Assembly (NCBI GenBank): GCA_900548815.1
Contig: URLR01000013.1
Location: 1-37,971, forward strand
DNA: 37,971 bases
Source of the DNA: an uncultured Collinsella sp.
GTDB lineage: Bacteria > Actinomycetota > Coriobacteriia > Coriobacteriales > Coriobacteriaceae
Reading direction: 5' to 3'
Shown here piece by piece: positions 23,390 to 32,053 of the stretch. Made by a program: the position numbers and the translations under genes. The notes below the pieces were generated by a model. That model made no database searches. It saw only the letters and a program-made list of their open reading frames with translations, and had not been told where the DNA came from. The stretch's first letter is position 1; each line of letters begins with the position of its first letter.

Positions 23390-23398
23390 GTGATATCC

Positions 23399-23821
23399 AT
23401 GAACAAAGAAGAGCTCAAGAAGCTGTTACCGCATCGCGAGCCGATGCTTTTGCTCGACGAGGCCGAGCTGGTGGGCGACGAGGCCCACGGCAAGATCACG
23501 ATCACGGGCGACGAGTACTTTTTGCAGGGGCATTTTCCGGGAAACCCGGTCGTCCCCGGCGTGATTCAGTGCGAGATGCTCGCCCAGAACTGCTGCGTGC
23601 TGCTGATGGGCGATGAGGAGGCGCGCGGCGCGACGCCGTTCTATACGAGCCTCGATAAGGTGCGCTTTAAGCGTCCGGTGCGCCCGGGCGACACGGTTGA
23701 TCTGGTGTGCACCATCACGCGTGCGCGCGGGCCGTTCCGCTTTGCGACGGGTACTGCGAGCGTCAACGGTGAGGTTTGCTGCCGCGCCGATATGTCCTTT
23801 GCACTCATGCACGAAAGTTAA
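23399..23821 (+). CDS. fabZ: 3-hydroxyacyl-ACP dehydratase
   Basis: 140 aa, hot-dog fold. FabZ removes water from 3-hydroxyacyl-ACP. The active-site pattern LPHREPMLLLD, GHFPGNPVVPGV and the Glu in CEMLAQ are present. The ATG at 23399 was chosen over a GTG at 23390, which directly abuts the accB stop; either is possible, a difference of three residues. It sits between accB and accC, an order also found in Firmicutes clusters. Confidence 0.94.
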   Translation: MNKEELKKLLPHREPMLLLDEAELVGDEAHGKITITGDEYFLQGHFPGNPVVPGVIQCEMLAQNCCVLLMGDEEARGATPFYTSLDKVRFKRPVRPGDTVDLVCTITRARGPFRFATGTASVNGEVCCRADMSFALMHES

Positions 23822-23831
23822 GGAAGGCTTC

Positions 23832-25175
23832 ATGTTCGACAAAGTGCTCATTGCCAACCGTGGCGAAGTCGCGGTCCGTGTTATCCGCGCGTGCCGCGAT
23901 ATGGGCATCAAGACCGTCGCCGTCTATTCCACGGCCGATGCGGACGCGCTGCACGTGCAACTTGCCGACGAGGCGTATTGCATCGGTGGCCCGCGTCTTG
24001 CCGAGAGCTACCTCAACGACGATGCCGTGCTCACCTGTGCCGTAAAGTCGGGAGCTAAGGCAATTCATCCCGGCTATGGCTTTTTCTCCGAGAAGGCGAG
24101 CTTCGTACGCGACTGCGACAAGTATGGCCTGGCGTTTGTCGGTCCTTCGGCCGAGGTGATCGACAGCATGGGCGATAAGGACGCCGCGCGTCGAACGGCT
24201 GCCGCGGCGGGCGTGCCCATCGTGCCGGGCTGCAATTTGCTCAAAAGCCCCGAGGAGGCAACGGCCGAGGCCGAGCGCATTGGTTGCCCCGTGCTCATTA
24301 AGGCGCGTGCAGGCGGCGGCGGTCGCGGCATTCGCAAGGTCGATCGCGTGGAAGATGCGGCAAAGGCGTTCATCGAGGCGCGTGCCGAGGGCGAGGCCGT
24401 TTTTGGCGACGGCGAGTGCTACATGGAGAAGTTCGTCGCGCCGGCGCACCACGTTGAGGTGCAGATTATGGCCGATAAGCAGGGCCATGTATTTTCGCTC
24501 GGCGAGCGCGAGTGCTCGGTGCAGCGTCGCAACCAAAAGCTGATCGAAGAGAGTCCCGCGCCGTGCCTCGACGGACACGACGACATTCGTGTTCGCATGC
24601 ATAAGGCGGCGCGTGACCTGGCTCGTGCCGTCGGCTACGAAGGAGCCGGTACCATCGAATTCCTGTATTCGGACGACGGCAATTTCTACTTTATGGAAAT
24701 GAACACGCGCTTGCAGGTGGAGCATCCGGTTACGGAGTTTGTGACCGATACCGACTTGGTCAAGTGGCAGCTGCGCGTGGCAGCCGGCCAGCCTCTGCCC
24801 TTTGAGCAGGAGGACATGCCGGTCCGCAACCACGCCATGGAGTGCCGCATCAATGCCGAAACGCCGGACTTTCTGCCGTCATGCGGAACGGTCACCGCGT
24901 TGCGTGTGCCGGGTGGTCCGCGCGTGCGCTGGGATTCCGCCATGTTTACCGGTGCGAAAGTTCCGCCGTACTACGACTCCATGCTTGGCAAGCTCATCGT
25001 GTGTGCGCCCACGCGTGACGGCGCCATTCGCAAGATGCGCTCGGCCCTGGGCGAGCTCGTGATTGAGGGCGTGAGCGAAAACAGCGAGCTTCAGCTCGAC
25101 GTGCTGGCAAACGACGAGTTCTTGTCGGGCATGTATCACACCGATCTGATGGGGCATCTCTATGCTGATGAATAG
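23832..25175 (+). CDS. accC: Biotin carboxylase subunit of acetyl-CoA carboxylase
   Basis: 447 aa. AccC carboxylates the biotin on AccB with ATP and bicarbonate. It begins MFDKVLIANRGEVAVRVIRAC and contains the ATP-grasp parts (IKARAGGGGRGIRKV; MEMNTRLQVEHPVTE), as in biotin carboxylases. An open frame extends upstream to 23613 but overlaps fabZ entirely and lacks family similarity, so the ATG at 23832, after AAGGAAGG, is the start. Its 3' end overlaps accDA by 14 bp. Confidence 0.96.
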   Translation: MFDKVLIANRGEVAVRVIRACRDMGIKTVAVYSTADADALHVQLADEAYCIGGPRLAESYLNDDAVLTCAVKSGAKAIHPGYGFFSEKASFVRDCDKYGLAFVGPSAEVIDSMGDKDAARRTAAAAGVPIVPGCNLLKSPEEATAEAERIGCPVLIKARAGGGGRGIRKVDRVEDAAKAFIEARAEGEAVFGDGECYMEKFVAPAHHVEVQIMADKQGHVFSLGERECSVQRRNQKLIEESPAPCLDGHDDIRVRMHKAARDLARAVGYEGAGTIEFLYSDDGNFYFMEMNTRLQVEHPVTEFVTDTDLVKWQLRVAAGQPLPFEQEDMPVRNHAMECRINAETPDFLPSCGTVTALRVPGGPRVRWDSAMFTGAKVPPYYDSMLGKLIVCAPTRDGAIRKMRSALGELVIEGVSENSELQLDVLANDEFLSGMYHTDLMGHLYADE

Positions 25176-26886
25176 AAAAGCGAAGACGGTCAACGTCCTC
25201 GAGGGACCGATGACCGAGTCGTGCGCCGAGTTTCCCGCGCGCCATGTGTTTATCAAGTGCCCGGAGTGCCGCCGCGTGATCGATGAGGCGCGTCTGCACG
25301 ACAACCTCGAGGTCTGCCCTCGTTGCGGAAAACACTTTCGCGTGAGCGGTCGCGCGCGCATGCGCATGACGGTTGACGAGGGCACGTTTGAGGAATGGGA
25401 TGCCAATCTGGCGTCGGAGGACTTCCTCTCGTTTCCCGGTTATGCTGACAAGCTCAAGAGCGTGAGCGAGCGTTCGGGCGAGCGCGATGCCGTTGTGTGC
25501 GGTAGAGGCAAAATCTGCGGTTGCGATACGGCGCTCTTCTTTATGGACGCCAACTTTATGATGGGCTCGATGGGTTCCGTGGTGGGCGAGAAGATCTGTC
25601 GCACATTTGAGCATGCGACCGAGCTGGGGTTGTCAGTTGTCGGCTTTACCGTTTCGGGCGGTGCGCGCATGCAAGAGGGCGTGACATCGCTTATGCAGAT
25701 GGCCAAGATTTCTGCGGCGGTTAGGCGCCACAGCGAGGCGGGCGGCCTGTATATCACGGTGCTCACCGACCCCACGACCGGAGGCGTAACCGCGAGTTTT
25801 GCCATGGAGGGCGACATTATCCTGGCCGAGCCCGATGCCCTGACGGCATTTGCCGGCCCGCGCGTGATCGAGCAGAACATGCACAAGCGCCTGCCCAAGG
25901 GATTCCAGCGCTCCGAGTTTTTGCTGGAGCACGGCTTTTGCGATGCCGTTGTTCCGCGTGGCGAGATTGCGCTCACGGTAGGCGAGCTGCTGGCGCTGCA
26001 CGAAGGGCACGCGCCCGGCCTGGGGGCACCGCATGAGATCGTGCATATGGGTCGCCGCGGCAAAAAGCTGGGACACTTGTTCAAGCGCTCGGCCGCACCA
26101 AAAACCGCGCTCGAGATTGTCAAGCAGACCCGCTCGCCAGATCGCGCCACGGCAGGCGAGATGATCTCGCTGGGCCTGGATGGATTTGTGGAGCTGCACG
26201 GCGACCGCTACTTTGGCGACGACGCTGCTGTGGTGGCTGGCATTGGCTGGAAAGACGGACGCCCCGTAACGGTCATCGCCATCGAGCGCGGCACCACGAC
26301 CAAAGAGCGCATGCGTCGCAACTTTGGTATGGCACATCCCGAGGGCTACCGCAAAGCGCGTCGCCTTATACGCCAGGCCGAAAAGTTTGGTCGACCGGTT
26401 CTGTGTCTGGTCGATACTTCGGGCGCCTTTTGCGGCATCGGTGCCGAGGAGCGCGGCCAGGGCGAGGCGATTGCCCAGAATCTCATGGAGATGAGCGGTC
26501 TTAAGACGCCGATTGTCTCGGTGGTGACAGGTGAGGGCGGTTCTGGTGGCGCGCTGGCGCTGTCCGTGGCCGACTGCATCCTGATGCTCTCGAGCTCGGC
26601 CTATTCGGTCGTGAGCCCCGAGGCCTGTGCGTCGATCCTGTGGAAGGATACCGAGCGCGCGAATGAGGCCGCCGAGGCGCTTAAGCTCACGGCCCCCGAT
26701 CTGTTGGCGCTCGGCATCATCGACGGCATTGTTGATGATAGGGGCCTGTCACATGAGGAGATTGCCGGTGCCGTCATGTCCTCGGCATTTGATGCCTTCG
26801 ATACGCTTGGACGTCTCGACGACGCGACCCTCACAAACCTCCGCTACGAAAAGTACCGCGCAATCGGTCAGTACCGCACGATGTGA
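25162..26886 (+). CDS. accDA: Acetyl-CoA carboxylase carboxyltransferase, fused beta and alpha subunits
   Basis: 574 aa. It moves the carboxyl group from biotin to acetyl-CoA, making malonyl-CoA. The N-terminal half (about 1-300) is AccD, with a zinc site formed by Cys33, Cys36, Cys52 and Cys55, SGGARMQEG and PTTGGVTASFA. The C-terminal half (about 315-574) is AccA, with ETKERMRRNFGM-like TTKERMRRNFGMAHPEGYRK, EERGQGEAIAQN and GEGGSGGALAL. In E. coli these are two genes; here one frame runs through without a stop. The start overlaps accC; ATG codons at 25162 and 25168 are both possible. Confidence 0.95.
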   Translation: MLMNRKAKTVNVLEGPMTESCAEFPARHVFIKCPECRRVIDEARLHDNLEVCPRCGKHFRVSGRARMRMTVDEGTFEEWDANLASEDFLSFPGYADKLKSVSERSGERDAVVCGRGKICGCDTALFFMDANFMMGSMGSVVGEKICRTFEHATELGLSVVGFTVSGGARMQEGVTSLMQMAKISAAVRRHSEAGGLYITVLTDPTTGGVTASFAMEGDIILAEPDALTAFAGPRVIEQNMHKRLPKGFQRSEFLLEHGFCDAVVPRGEIALTVGELLALHEGHAPGLGAPHEIVHMGRRGKKLGHLFKRSAAPKTALEIVKQTRSPDRATAGEMISLGLDGFVELHGDRYFGDDAAVVAGIGWKDGRPVTVIAIERGTTTKERMRRNFGMAHPEGYRKARRLIRQAEKFGRPVLCLVDTSGAFCGIGAEERGQGEAIAQNLMEMSGLKTPIVSVVTGEGGSGGALALSVADCILMLSSSAYSVVSPEACASILWKDTERANEAAEALKLTAPDLLALGIIDGIVDDRGLSHEEIAGAVMSSAFDAFDTLGRLDDATLTNLRYEKYRAIGQYRTM

Positions 26887-26902
26887 CAAAGGGACAACCC
26901 GC

Positions 26903-28141
26903 ATGTCGCATTGGGAAAGGCGTTCCATGCCTCAAGTTTCTAACACCTCGTTTACAACGACGGTTTCATCAAACGCCATGGCTGTGGTGGACTATCTGTC
27001 CAAAAGCATGATGTCGGCGCTGCCGTTTATTGTCTGCGCGGCGTTGTTCCGCACCGTCGCCGTCATTATGGGCGAAGGCATGCTGGGCCTGTGGTCTGCC
27101 GATTCCGAAATCTATCGCCTGTTCTACAGTTGGCTCTATAACGCCGGCTACTACTTTTTGCCCATTTATCTTGGTTGGGCGGCCGCCCGCCAGCTCGGTT
27201 GCTCGGAGCAGCTGGGCATGATGCTGGGCGGCGTATTGATTGCGCCCGATCTGCTTAAGCTCTTCGATGCCGCATCGACGACGGGGGCATCGATGACTTC
27301 CGTGTATGGCCTGCTTCCTGCGCCGGTCAACGATTACACGACGACTGTTATTCCGGTTCTCATCTCGGTGCCCGTGCTATGGCGAGTGGAGTGTTTCTTT
27401 AAGCGCGTTATCCCTAAGGCCGTGGCGTTTTCGTTTGTTCCGTTTACAACCATGCTTGTCATGGTTCCGGTTTCGTTGTGTATTACGGCGCCGGCGGGCA
27501 GCTATCTGGGCATGCTGTTGGGCCAGCTTATGTTTATGCTTGGCAATTCCGGTGGCATCGTGTCGCTGCTCACGCTCATGGGGCTTGCTGCGGGCTGGGA
27601 GTTCCTAAAGATCGCCGGCGTCAGCAACGTTGTCCTATCGCTCGCCTATGCGCAGTTTATGAGTGTGGGAACGGATTCGTGCATCCTGATCGCCGCGACG
27701 ATGGCAACGTTCGCCGTTTGGGGCATGCCCTTTGGCGCGTCGCTTCGCGTTGCGGATAAGGACGAGAAGGCGCTCATGCTGGGCTATTCAATCTCGGGTG
27801 TTCTTGGCGGCGTAAGCGAGCCGGCGCTGTACGGTTGCGGCTTTAAATATGGCAGGTGCCTGACGTGCATGGCCATTGGCGGCGCCGTCGGAGGCCTTGT
27901 TGCGGCCGTGGGCCACGTTACGGCCTATACCATCGGCATGACGAATGTCCTTATGGTCATTGGCTTTGCCACGGGCGGCATCTCGAACCTGCTGTGGTGC
28001 TGCGCTGCCGGCGGTGTGGCATTTGCGGTGTCTGCGGCGCTGAGCTACTGCTTTGGCGTGGTGCCGGCGAAGGGACAGACGACGGGGGACGGAGCCGATT
28101 CACCCGAAACCTCGAAGAGCGTGGCCGAAGTAAGCGCGTAA
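26903..28141 (+). CDS. PTS EIIC permease domain protein, glucose/beta-glucoside superfamily (orphan)
   Basis: 412 aa, about ten hydrophobic segments. It resembles the EIIC domain of the Glc/Bgl/Suc family: YYFLPIYLGWAAARQLG, MMLGGVLIAPDLL, a late FGASLRVADKDEKALMLGYS and GVSEPALYG, the conserved loop involved in sugar binding. No EIIB or EIIA domain is attached, and none is encoded near it in this superfamily, so it would need partners elsewhere. The substrate cannot be read from sequence. It starts 16 bp after accDA without an intervening terminator, so it may be in the fatty-acid transcript. An ATG at 26927 is an alternative start. Confidence 0.82.
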   Translation: MSHWERRSMPQVSNTSFTTTVSSNAMAVVDYLSKSMMSALPFIVCAALFRTVAVIMGEGMLGLWSADSEIYRLFYSWLYNAGYYFLPIYLGWAAARQLGCSEQLGMMLGGVLIAPDLLKLFDAASTTGASMTSVYGLLPAPVNDYTTTVIPVLISVPVLWRVECFFKRVIPKAVAFSFVPFTTMLVMVPVSLCITAPAGSYLGMLLGQLMFMLGNSGGIVSLLTLMGLAAGWEFLKIAGVSNVVLSLAYAQFMSVGTDSCILIAATMATFAVWGMPFGASLRVADKDEKALMLGYSISGVLGGVSEPALYGCGFKYGRCLTCMAIGGAVGGLVAAVGHVTAYTIGMTNVLMVIGFATGGISNLLWCCAAGGVAFAVSAALSYCFGVVPAKGQTTGDGADSPETSKSVAEVSA

Positions 28142-28179
28142 ACCTGTGCGACACAAGGACGATTCCTTTGCCATATTCC

Positions 28180-28213
28180 AAGGCCGTGGCCCGTGTGGGT
28201 TGCGGCCTTTTTT
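28180..28213 (+). terminator. Intrinsic terminator after the orphan EIIC
   Basis: AAGGCCG / CGGCCTT with an inner GCCC/GGGT stem, followed by T residues. It closes the long fabH-to-EIIC unit. Confidence 0.85.
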
Positions 28214-28292
28214 GTATCTGGGGGACAAAGTGGCTACACTACAATCCGTTTGAGCAATAGATATATAGGTAGTACCGTGGGGGCGGATGTAG

Positions 28293-29447
28293 ATGGTCGA
28301 GTGGATTGTTAAACGTGCGCAGGGCGACCGTGCGCGCGTGGGCACGTTGACGGGCGTGGTGTGTATTCTCGCCAATGTTGCGCTTTGTGCTGCGAAGGGC
28401 GCAATTGGTGTGGTTTCGGGATCGGTTTCGATTGTGGCGGATGCCATGAACAACCTGTCCGATGCCAGCTCGAATATCGTGAGCGTGCTGGGCTTTAAGC
28501 TGGCGAGCAAGCCCGCCGACCCCGAGCATCCATACGGCCATGGTCGCTACGAGTACCTCTCGGGTCTTGTCGTGGCGGCGCTCGTGCTTCTCATTGGCCT
28601 TGAACTGGTGAAGTCCTCGTTTGAGCGCATCATCCACCCCGAACCTGTCGAGTTCTCGCTTGCCCTGGTGGCAGTCCTGGCGCTTTCGATGGTTGTTAAG
28701 CTGTGGATGGCGGCGCTCAACCAAAAGCTCGGCGACCGTATCGAGTCCGAGACACTGCATGCGACTGCCCAGGATTCCAAGAACGATGTTCTTGCCACAG
28801 GCGCCGTGCTGGCATGTGCAATTGTTTCGCAGGTGACGCACATCAATCTTGACGCATGGGTCGGCCTTGCCGTTGGCGCCTATATTGGTTGGAGCGGCTT
28901 TGAACTTATTCAAGATACGGTGAGCCCGCTTTTGGGCCAGACGCCCGATCCTAAGCTGGTCAAGCACATTCGAGACAAGATCATGAGCTACCCCGGCGTT
29001 TTGGGCGTTCACGATCTGATGGTTCACGACTACGGCCCGGGCAGGAAGTTTGCAAGCGCTCACGCCGAGATGGCAGCCGAGGCCAGCCCGCTGGAAAGTC
29101 ACGACACGCTCGATAACATCGAGCAGGCGTTTAGGAACGAAGACGGCATGATTGTCACGCTTCATTACGATCCCATTGTGACCGACGATCCCAAGGTGGC
29201 GAGCATGCGCTTGCGCATCAACGCAATGGCCCAGGAGATCGATAGCCGCCTTTCGATTCATGATTTGCGCTGCGTGCCGGGTCCCACGCACACCAACGTG
29301 ATTTTTGACTGCGTGCGTCCCTCGGATCTGCAGATGAGTGCCGAAGACTTAAAGCACGCGCTGGCACAACGGGTCGAATCGGAATACCCCAAGTCGATTG
29401 CCAAGATTACGATCGACGAAGACTACGTAGGACATACCCACGAGTAA
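28293..29447 (+). CDS. Cation diffusion facilitator family transporter
   Basis: 384 aa, longer than the usual 290-310. The N-terminal half has about six membrane segments (from TLTGVVCILANVALCAAKG to VGLAVGAYIGW). The first metal-site helix reads VSIVADAMNNLSDASSN and the second ATAQDSKNDVLATGA, giving an Asp-xxx-Asp pair in helix 5 where zinc exporters have His-xxx-Asp; this leans towards manganese or iron, but the metal is not certain. A cytoplasmic domain follows, then an extra C-terminal part of about 90 residues ending DYVGHTHE. It probably exports divalent metal in exchange for protons. The ribosome-binding site is weak. The histidine phosphatase gene follows by 39 bp. Confidence 0.9.
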   Translation: MVEWIVKRAQGDRARVGTLTGVVCILANVALCAAKGAIGVVSGSVSIVADAMNNLSDASSNIVSVLGFKLASKPADPEHPYGHGRYEYLSGLVVAALVLLIGLELVKSSFERIIHPEPVEFSLALVAVLALSMVVKLWMAALNQKLGDRIESETLHATAQDSKNDVLATGAVLACAIVSQVTHINLDAWVGLAVGAYIGWSGFELIQDTVSPLLGQTPDPKLVKHIRDKIMSYPGVLGVHDLMVHDYGPGRKFASAHAEMAAEASPLESHDTLDNIEQAFRNEDGMIVTLHYDPIVTDDPKVASMRLRINAMAQEIDSRLSIHDLRCVPGPTHTNVIFDCVRPSDLQMSAEDLKHALAQRVESEYPKSIAKITIDEDYVGHTHE

Positions 29448-29486
29448 GGCTGTGCCGGCAAAGCAGGTTATGCAGAAGGGGAGAGC

Positions 29487-30113
29487 ATGAAGAAGCTGTA
29501 TCTACTCCGCCACGGTCAGACGGAGTTCAACGTCAAAAAGCTGGTCCAGGGCCGCTGCGATTCACCGCTGACCGACCTGGGCCGCAAACAAGCGGGAATG
29601 GCAGCCGCATGGCTCAAGGGCCACGACGTTGTCCCCGACAAAGTGGCCTCTTCGCCCTTAGGCCGAGCCATGGACACTGCTCAGCTCGTCGCTACCGAAC
29701 TCCTCGGCCCGGACGCAGCAGTCGAGCCCTGCGAAGGCATCATCGAGCGCTGCTACGGCACCTTCGAAGAGGGCCCACACGACGCGCTACCCACCGACGT
29801 TTGGGATCCGGGCGAGGATCTGGTCCCCTTCGGAGGAGAAGGAAGCCGCGCACTGCAAGAACGCATGGTAGGCGCCCTCACCAATCTCATGGGCTCCGAG
29901 GGCATCGAAACCCTCCTAGCAGTAAGCCACGGCAGCGCCAGCCGCCAATTTATCAAGGCTGCAGCCCCAGAGGGCTTCGAGCTCCCAACAAAACTCCCCA
30001 ACTGCGCCATCATGATCTTCAATTTCGATGAGGCAAAGCCACAAGCAGAAGGCGAACCGTCCCAATGCAAGTTCACCCTCCAGCAAATAGTGGACCTCCA
30101 ACAAAGTCATTAG
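29487..30113 (+). CDS. Histidine phosphatase family protein (phosphoglycerate-mutase-like)
   Basis: 208 aa. Begins KKLYLLRHGQTEFNVKKLVQG, with the catalytic His in RHGQT; SSPLGRAMDTAQ, a Glu near IIERCYGTFEEG and the second His in AVSHGSASRQF complete the site. The family includes phosphoglycerate mutases and small-molecule phosphatases; the substrate is not deducible. It starts after AAGGGGAG and is probably co-transcribed with the metal transporter. Its third codon positions use more A than the neighbours (for example CTA, GCA), a mild sign of different history. Confidence 0.88.
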   Translation: MKKLYLLRHGQTEFNVKKLVQGRCDSPLTDLGRKQAGMAAAWLKGHDVVPDKVASSPLGRAMDTAQLVATELLGPDAAVEPCEGIIERCYGTFEEGPHDALPTDVWDPGEDLVPFGGEGSRALQERMVGALTNLMGSEGIETLLAVSHGSASRQFIKAAAPEGFELPTKLPNCAIMIFNFDEAKPQAEGEPSQCKFTLQQIVDLQQSH

Positions 30114-30144
30114 TCTGAGCGAGCAGAGTTAAGCAGACATCAAC

Positions 30145-30372
30145 GTGTCGTCTCCCGAGCTTTGGCTTGACACGCTGAACATCTACAAGGATAACCTTGA
30201 GGCCGTCGAGGCGTTCCTGGCCGACGCCCGCGCCATGGGCGACGGTCGCCTCAATGTGGTGCTCACCGGTGCCGGCACCTCCGATTACGTGGGTGAGGTT
30301 GTCGTCCTCAACCCCGACCTATCCCTCGTCGAGACCTATCTCGGTGGCGAGAGCGTCTATACTGAGAAGTAG
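30145..30372 (+). pseudogene. Remnant of an AgaS-like SIS-domain sugar isomerase gene
   Basis: An open frame of 75 codons from GTG. Residues 3-50 (SPELWLDTLNIYKDNLEAV, then VVLTGAGTSDYVGE) match the start of AgaS-family proteins (E. coli AgaS has a similar IILTGAGTSAFIGD), the putative galactosamine-6-phosphate deaminase/isomerases of about 380 aa. After VGE the sequence changes to VVVLNPDLSLVETYLGGES and soon stops, so most of the SIS domain is missing, as if by an in-frame internal deletion. There is an in-frame stop just upstream, no initial Met and no clear ribosome-binding site. It lies near a sugar PTS locus, which fits a once-functional role there. Confidence 0.65.
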
Positions 30373-30406
30373 CTGCTGACCTATTTGCGATTTGATGCGA
30401 ATAATG

Positions 30407-30442
30407 AGACCCCGATTCGGCTTTATCGAATCGGGGTCTTTG
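30407..30442 (+). terminator. Terminator-like hairpin between convergent units
   Basis: AGACCCCGATTCG, a 7-nt loop, CGAATCGGGGTCT, a perfect 13-bp stem followed by TTTGC. It lies between the plus-strand AgaS remnant and the minus-strand regulator. Confidence 0.75.
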
Positions 30443-30471
30443 CTGTGGTGTCCAGCTAAATCAAAACAGGC

Positions 30472-31233
30472 CTATTCTGCGACGATGATGCGAGTTGATT
30501 CGAGAACCATGGAACGCTGTTTGTCGTTGACATTTGCATCGGTGATGAGTGCGTCCATTTGATCGAGATTGAAGAAGCCGAAGAAGTCCATCTGTCCGAT
30601 CTTGCTTGAATCGCAGACAAGGTAACGCTTGGCGGCGCGATCGCAAGCGAGCGCCTGTAAGCGTCCTTCCTCAAGGTTAGAACAGGAGATGGATTGGGCG
30701 AGTACGCCGTTGGTGCCGATAAAGCAAGTGTCGATACCGAGCGGGGCGAGAGCATCTTCGGCGATGGGCCCGACGAAAGAACCCGATCGTTTGCGATACT
30801 GTCCTCCCAGGGCCCAGATCTCCACATCGTTACGCGTCTGGAGCATGTTCAGCACGATGATGCTGTTTGTGATGACGCGCAGCCGCATGCGCGGCAGCGC
30901 ACGGGCGATGAGAGCGCAAGTCGAACCGGGTCCGAGGAAGATGGTGTCGCGCTCTCTGATGAGGTTGACAGCGGTGCGTGCGATATGCTCTTTTTCAGGG
31001 GAGCGGATTGAGAGCTTTTCAAAAAACGGGACCTCTTCGGCAATGGGGGAGCCGCTTGAAAGTCGGATGCCACCGTACTCGCGGATGACGCCAGCGCGTC
31101 GCGAGAGCTCATCGAAGTCTCTTCGAGCGGTCATTTCAGATATACCAAAGATTGTTGCGGCTTGGGCAACAGTGACCATTCCGCGCTGAGCGCACAGCTC
31201 AAGTAATTGTTCGTGACGTTCGGGTTTAAGCAT
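30472..31233 (-). CDS. DeoR-family transcriptional regulator 1
   Basis: 253 aa. The N-terminal winged helix-turn-helix (about 5-58: RHEQLLELCAQRGMVTVAQAATIFGISEMTARRDFDEL in parts) is followed by the DeoR C-terminal sugar-phosphate sensor domain (about 75-250), with DTIFLGPGSTCALIA, VITNSIIVLN, ALGGQYRKRSGSFVG and YLVCDSSKIGQMDF. Such proteins usually repress sugar genes until a sugar phosphate binds. It starts 15 bp after the stop of regulator 2 without a clear ribosome-binding site, so coupled translation is likely. The target is probably the divergent PTS operon. Confidence 0.9.
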   Translation of the reverse strand: MLKPERHEQLLELCAQRGMVTVAQAATIFGISEMTARRDFDELSRRAGVIREYGGIRLSSGSPIAEEVPFFEKLSIRSPEKEHIARTAVNLIRERDTIFLGPGSTCALIARALPRMRLRVITNSIIVLNMLQTRNDVEIWALGGQYRKRSGSFVGPIAEDALAPLGIDTCFIGTNGVLAQSISCSNLEEGRLQALACDRAAKRYLVCDSSKIGQMDFFGFFNLDQMDALITDANVNDKQRSMVLESTRIIVAE

Positions 31234-31248
31234 GGCTTGCCAATTGGA

Positions 31249-32013
31249 TTATGCGGTAATGACGGAGGTATAGGCGCGGAGGGCCTCGATGGTCCGGGGG
31301 TCTGCGTCCTCGTTAATGAATGCCGCGGTCATATCCTCCAGTGTGGTGAAAAGGCAGAAGTCGCGCCTTCCGACTTTTTCAGCATCTACAACAAGATAAC
31401 GCTCCTGAGCTCGAGAAAGAGCGTCTGAGAGGACCATGGCTGCATCGGGACGAGAGCCAAAGACCTCGTTTCCAAAAATACCGGTTGCCGAGACGTAGGC
31501 CTTGGGAGCGGATAGACCGTAGGGGCCGCGGCCGTTGTATGGCATGGTGAAAACTCGCGTGTCGTGACGCATCATGCCACCAACAAAGAATAGATCTATA
31601 TGTGGATTGTCGGCTAGCAGGTTCAGCACGGGAAGACTGTTGGTGACGACGCGTATGTCCTCCTGGGGCAAATACGAACACATGAGCTCGAGAGTGGAGC
31701 CTCCACCGAGAAAGATCGTATCGCCGGCTGAGACGGTTTGGGCGGCGGCTATAGCAGCGGCACGTTTCTGATCAACTTGAAAACGACGTTTCTCCTCATG
31801 CGGGGTCAAACGTGAAAGGGCTGTTCCGTGGGCGGAGTGTGGAAGCTGAGCCCCTCCGTGTACGCGCACAAGAAGGCCCTTGTCGGCAAGCTCGGCCAGG
31901 TCACGCCTGATGGTCATATCCGAAACAGATAGGGTATTAGATATCTCGTTTACCGATACCGAATGATGTTGATCGAGCAAGTCGAGAATGGCCTGCTGGC
32001 GTTCGGATTTCAT
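31249..32013 (-). CDS. DeoR-family transcriptional regulator 2
   Basis: 254 aa. It has a helix-turn-helix (about 1-57: KSERQQAILDLL, then VSVNEISNTLSVSDMTIRRDLAELADKGLLVRVHGGA) and the DeoR sensor domain (DTIFLGGGSTLELM, VVTNSLPVLNLLADN, VGGMMRHDTRVF, YLVVDAEKVGRRDFCLF). The start at 32013 has GGGAG about 9 nt upstream; a codon 6 residues further up has none. It is divergent from the PTS genes. Repeats resembling DeoR half-sites lie on both sides of the shared region, so it is the more likely direct regulator of the PTS-sulfatase genes and of itself. Confidence 0.9.
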   Translation of the reverse strand: MKSERQQAILDLLDQHHSVSVNEISNTLSVSDMTIRRDLAELADKGLLVRVHGGAQLPHSAHGTALSRLTPHEEKRRFQVDQKRAAAIAAAQTVSAGDTIFLGGGSTLELMCSYLPQEDIRVVTNSLPVLNLLADNPHIDLFFVGGMMRHDTRVFTMPYNGRGPYGLSAPKAYVSATGIFGNEVFGSRPDAAMVLSDALSRAQERYLVVDAEKVGRRDFCLFTTLEDMTAAFINEDADPRTIEALRAYTSVITA

Positions 32014-32053
32014 GAGTGCCGACTCCCTCATCGAGCGTTTGTTCTTATTTCAA

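Noticed and set aside
23613..23831. N-terminal extension of AccC
   Set aside because: It overlaps fabZ in another frame, is Arg-rich and unlike any biotin carboxylase; a good start exists at 23832.
25162..26886. AccD and AccA joined by a sequencing error
   Set aside because: The frame runs through a coherent linker, and fused carboxyltransferase genes are known in other bacteria.
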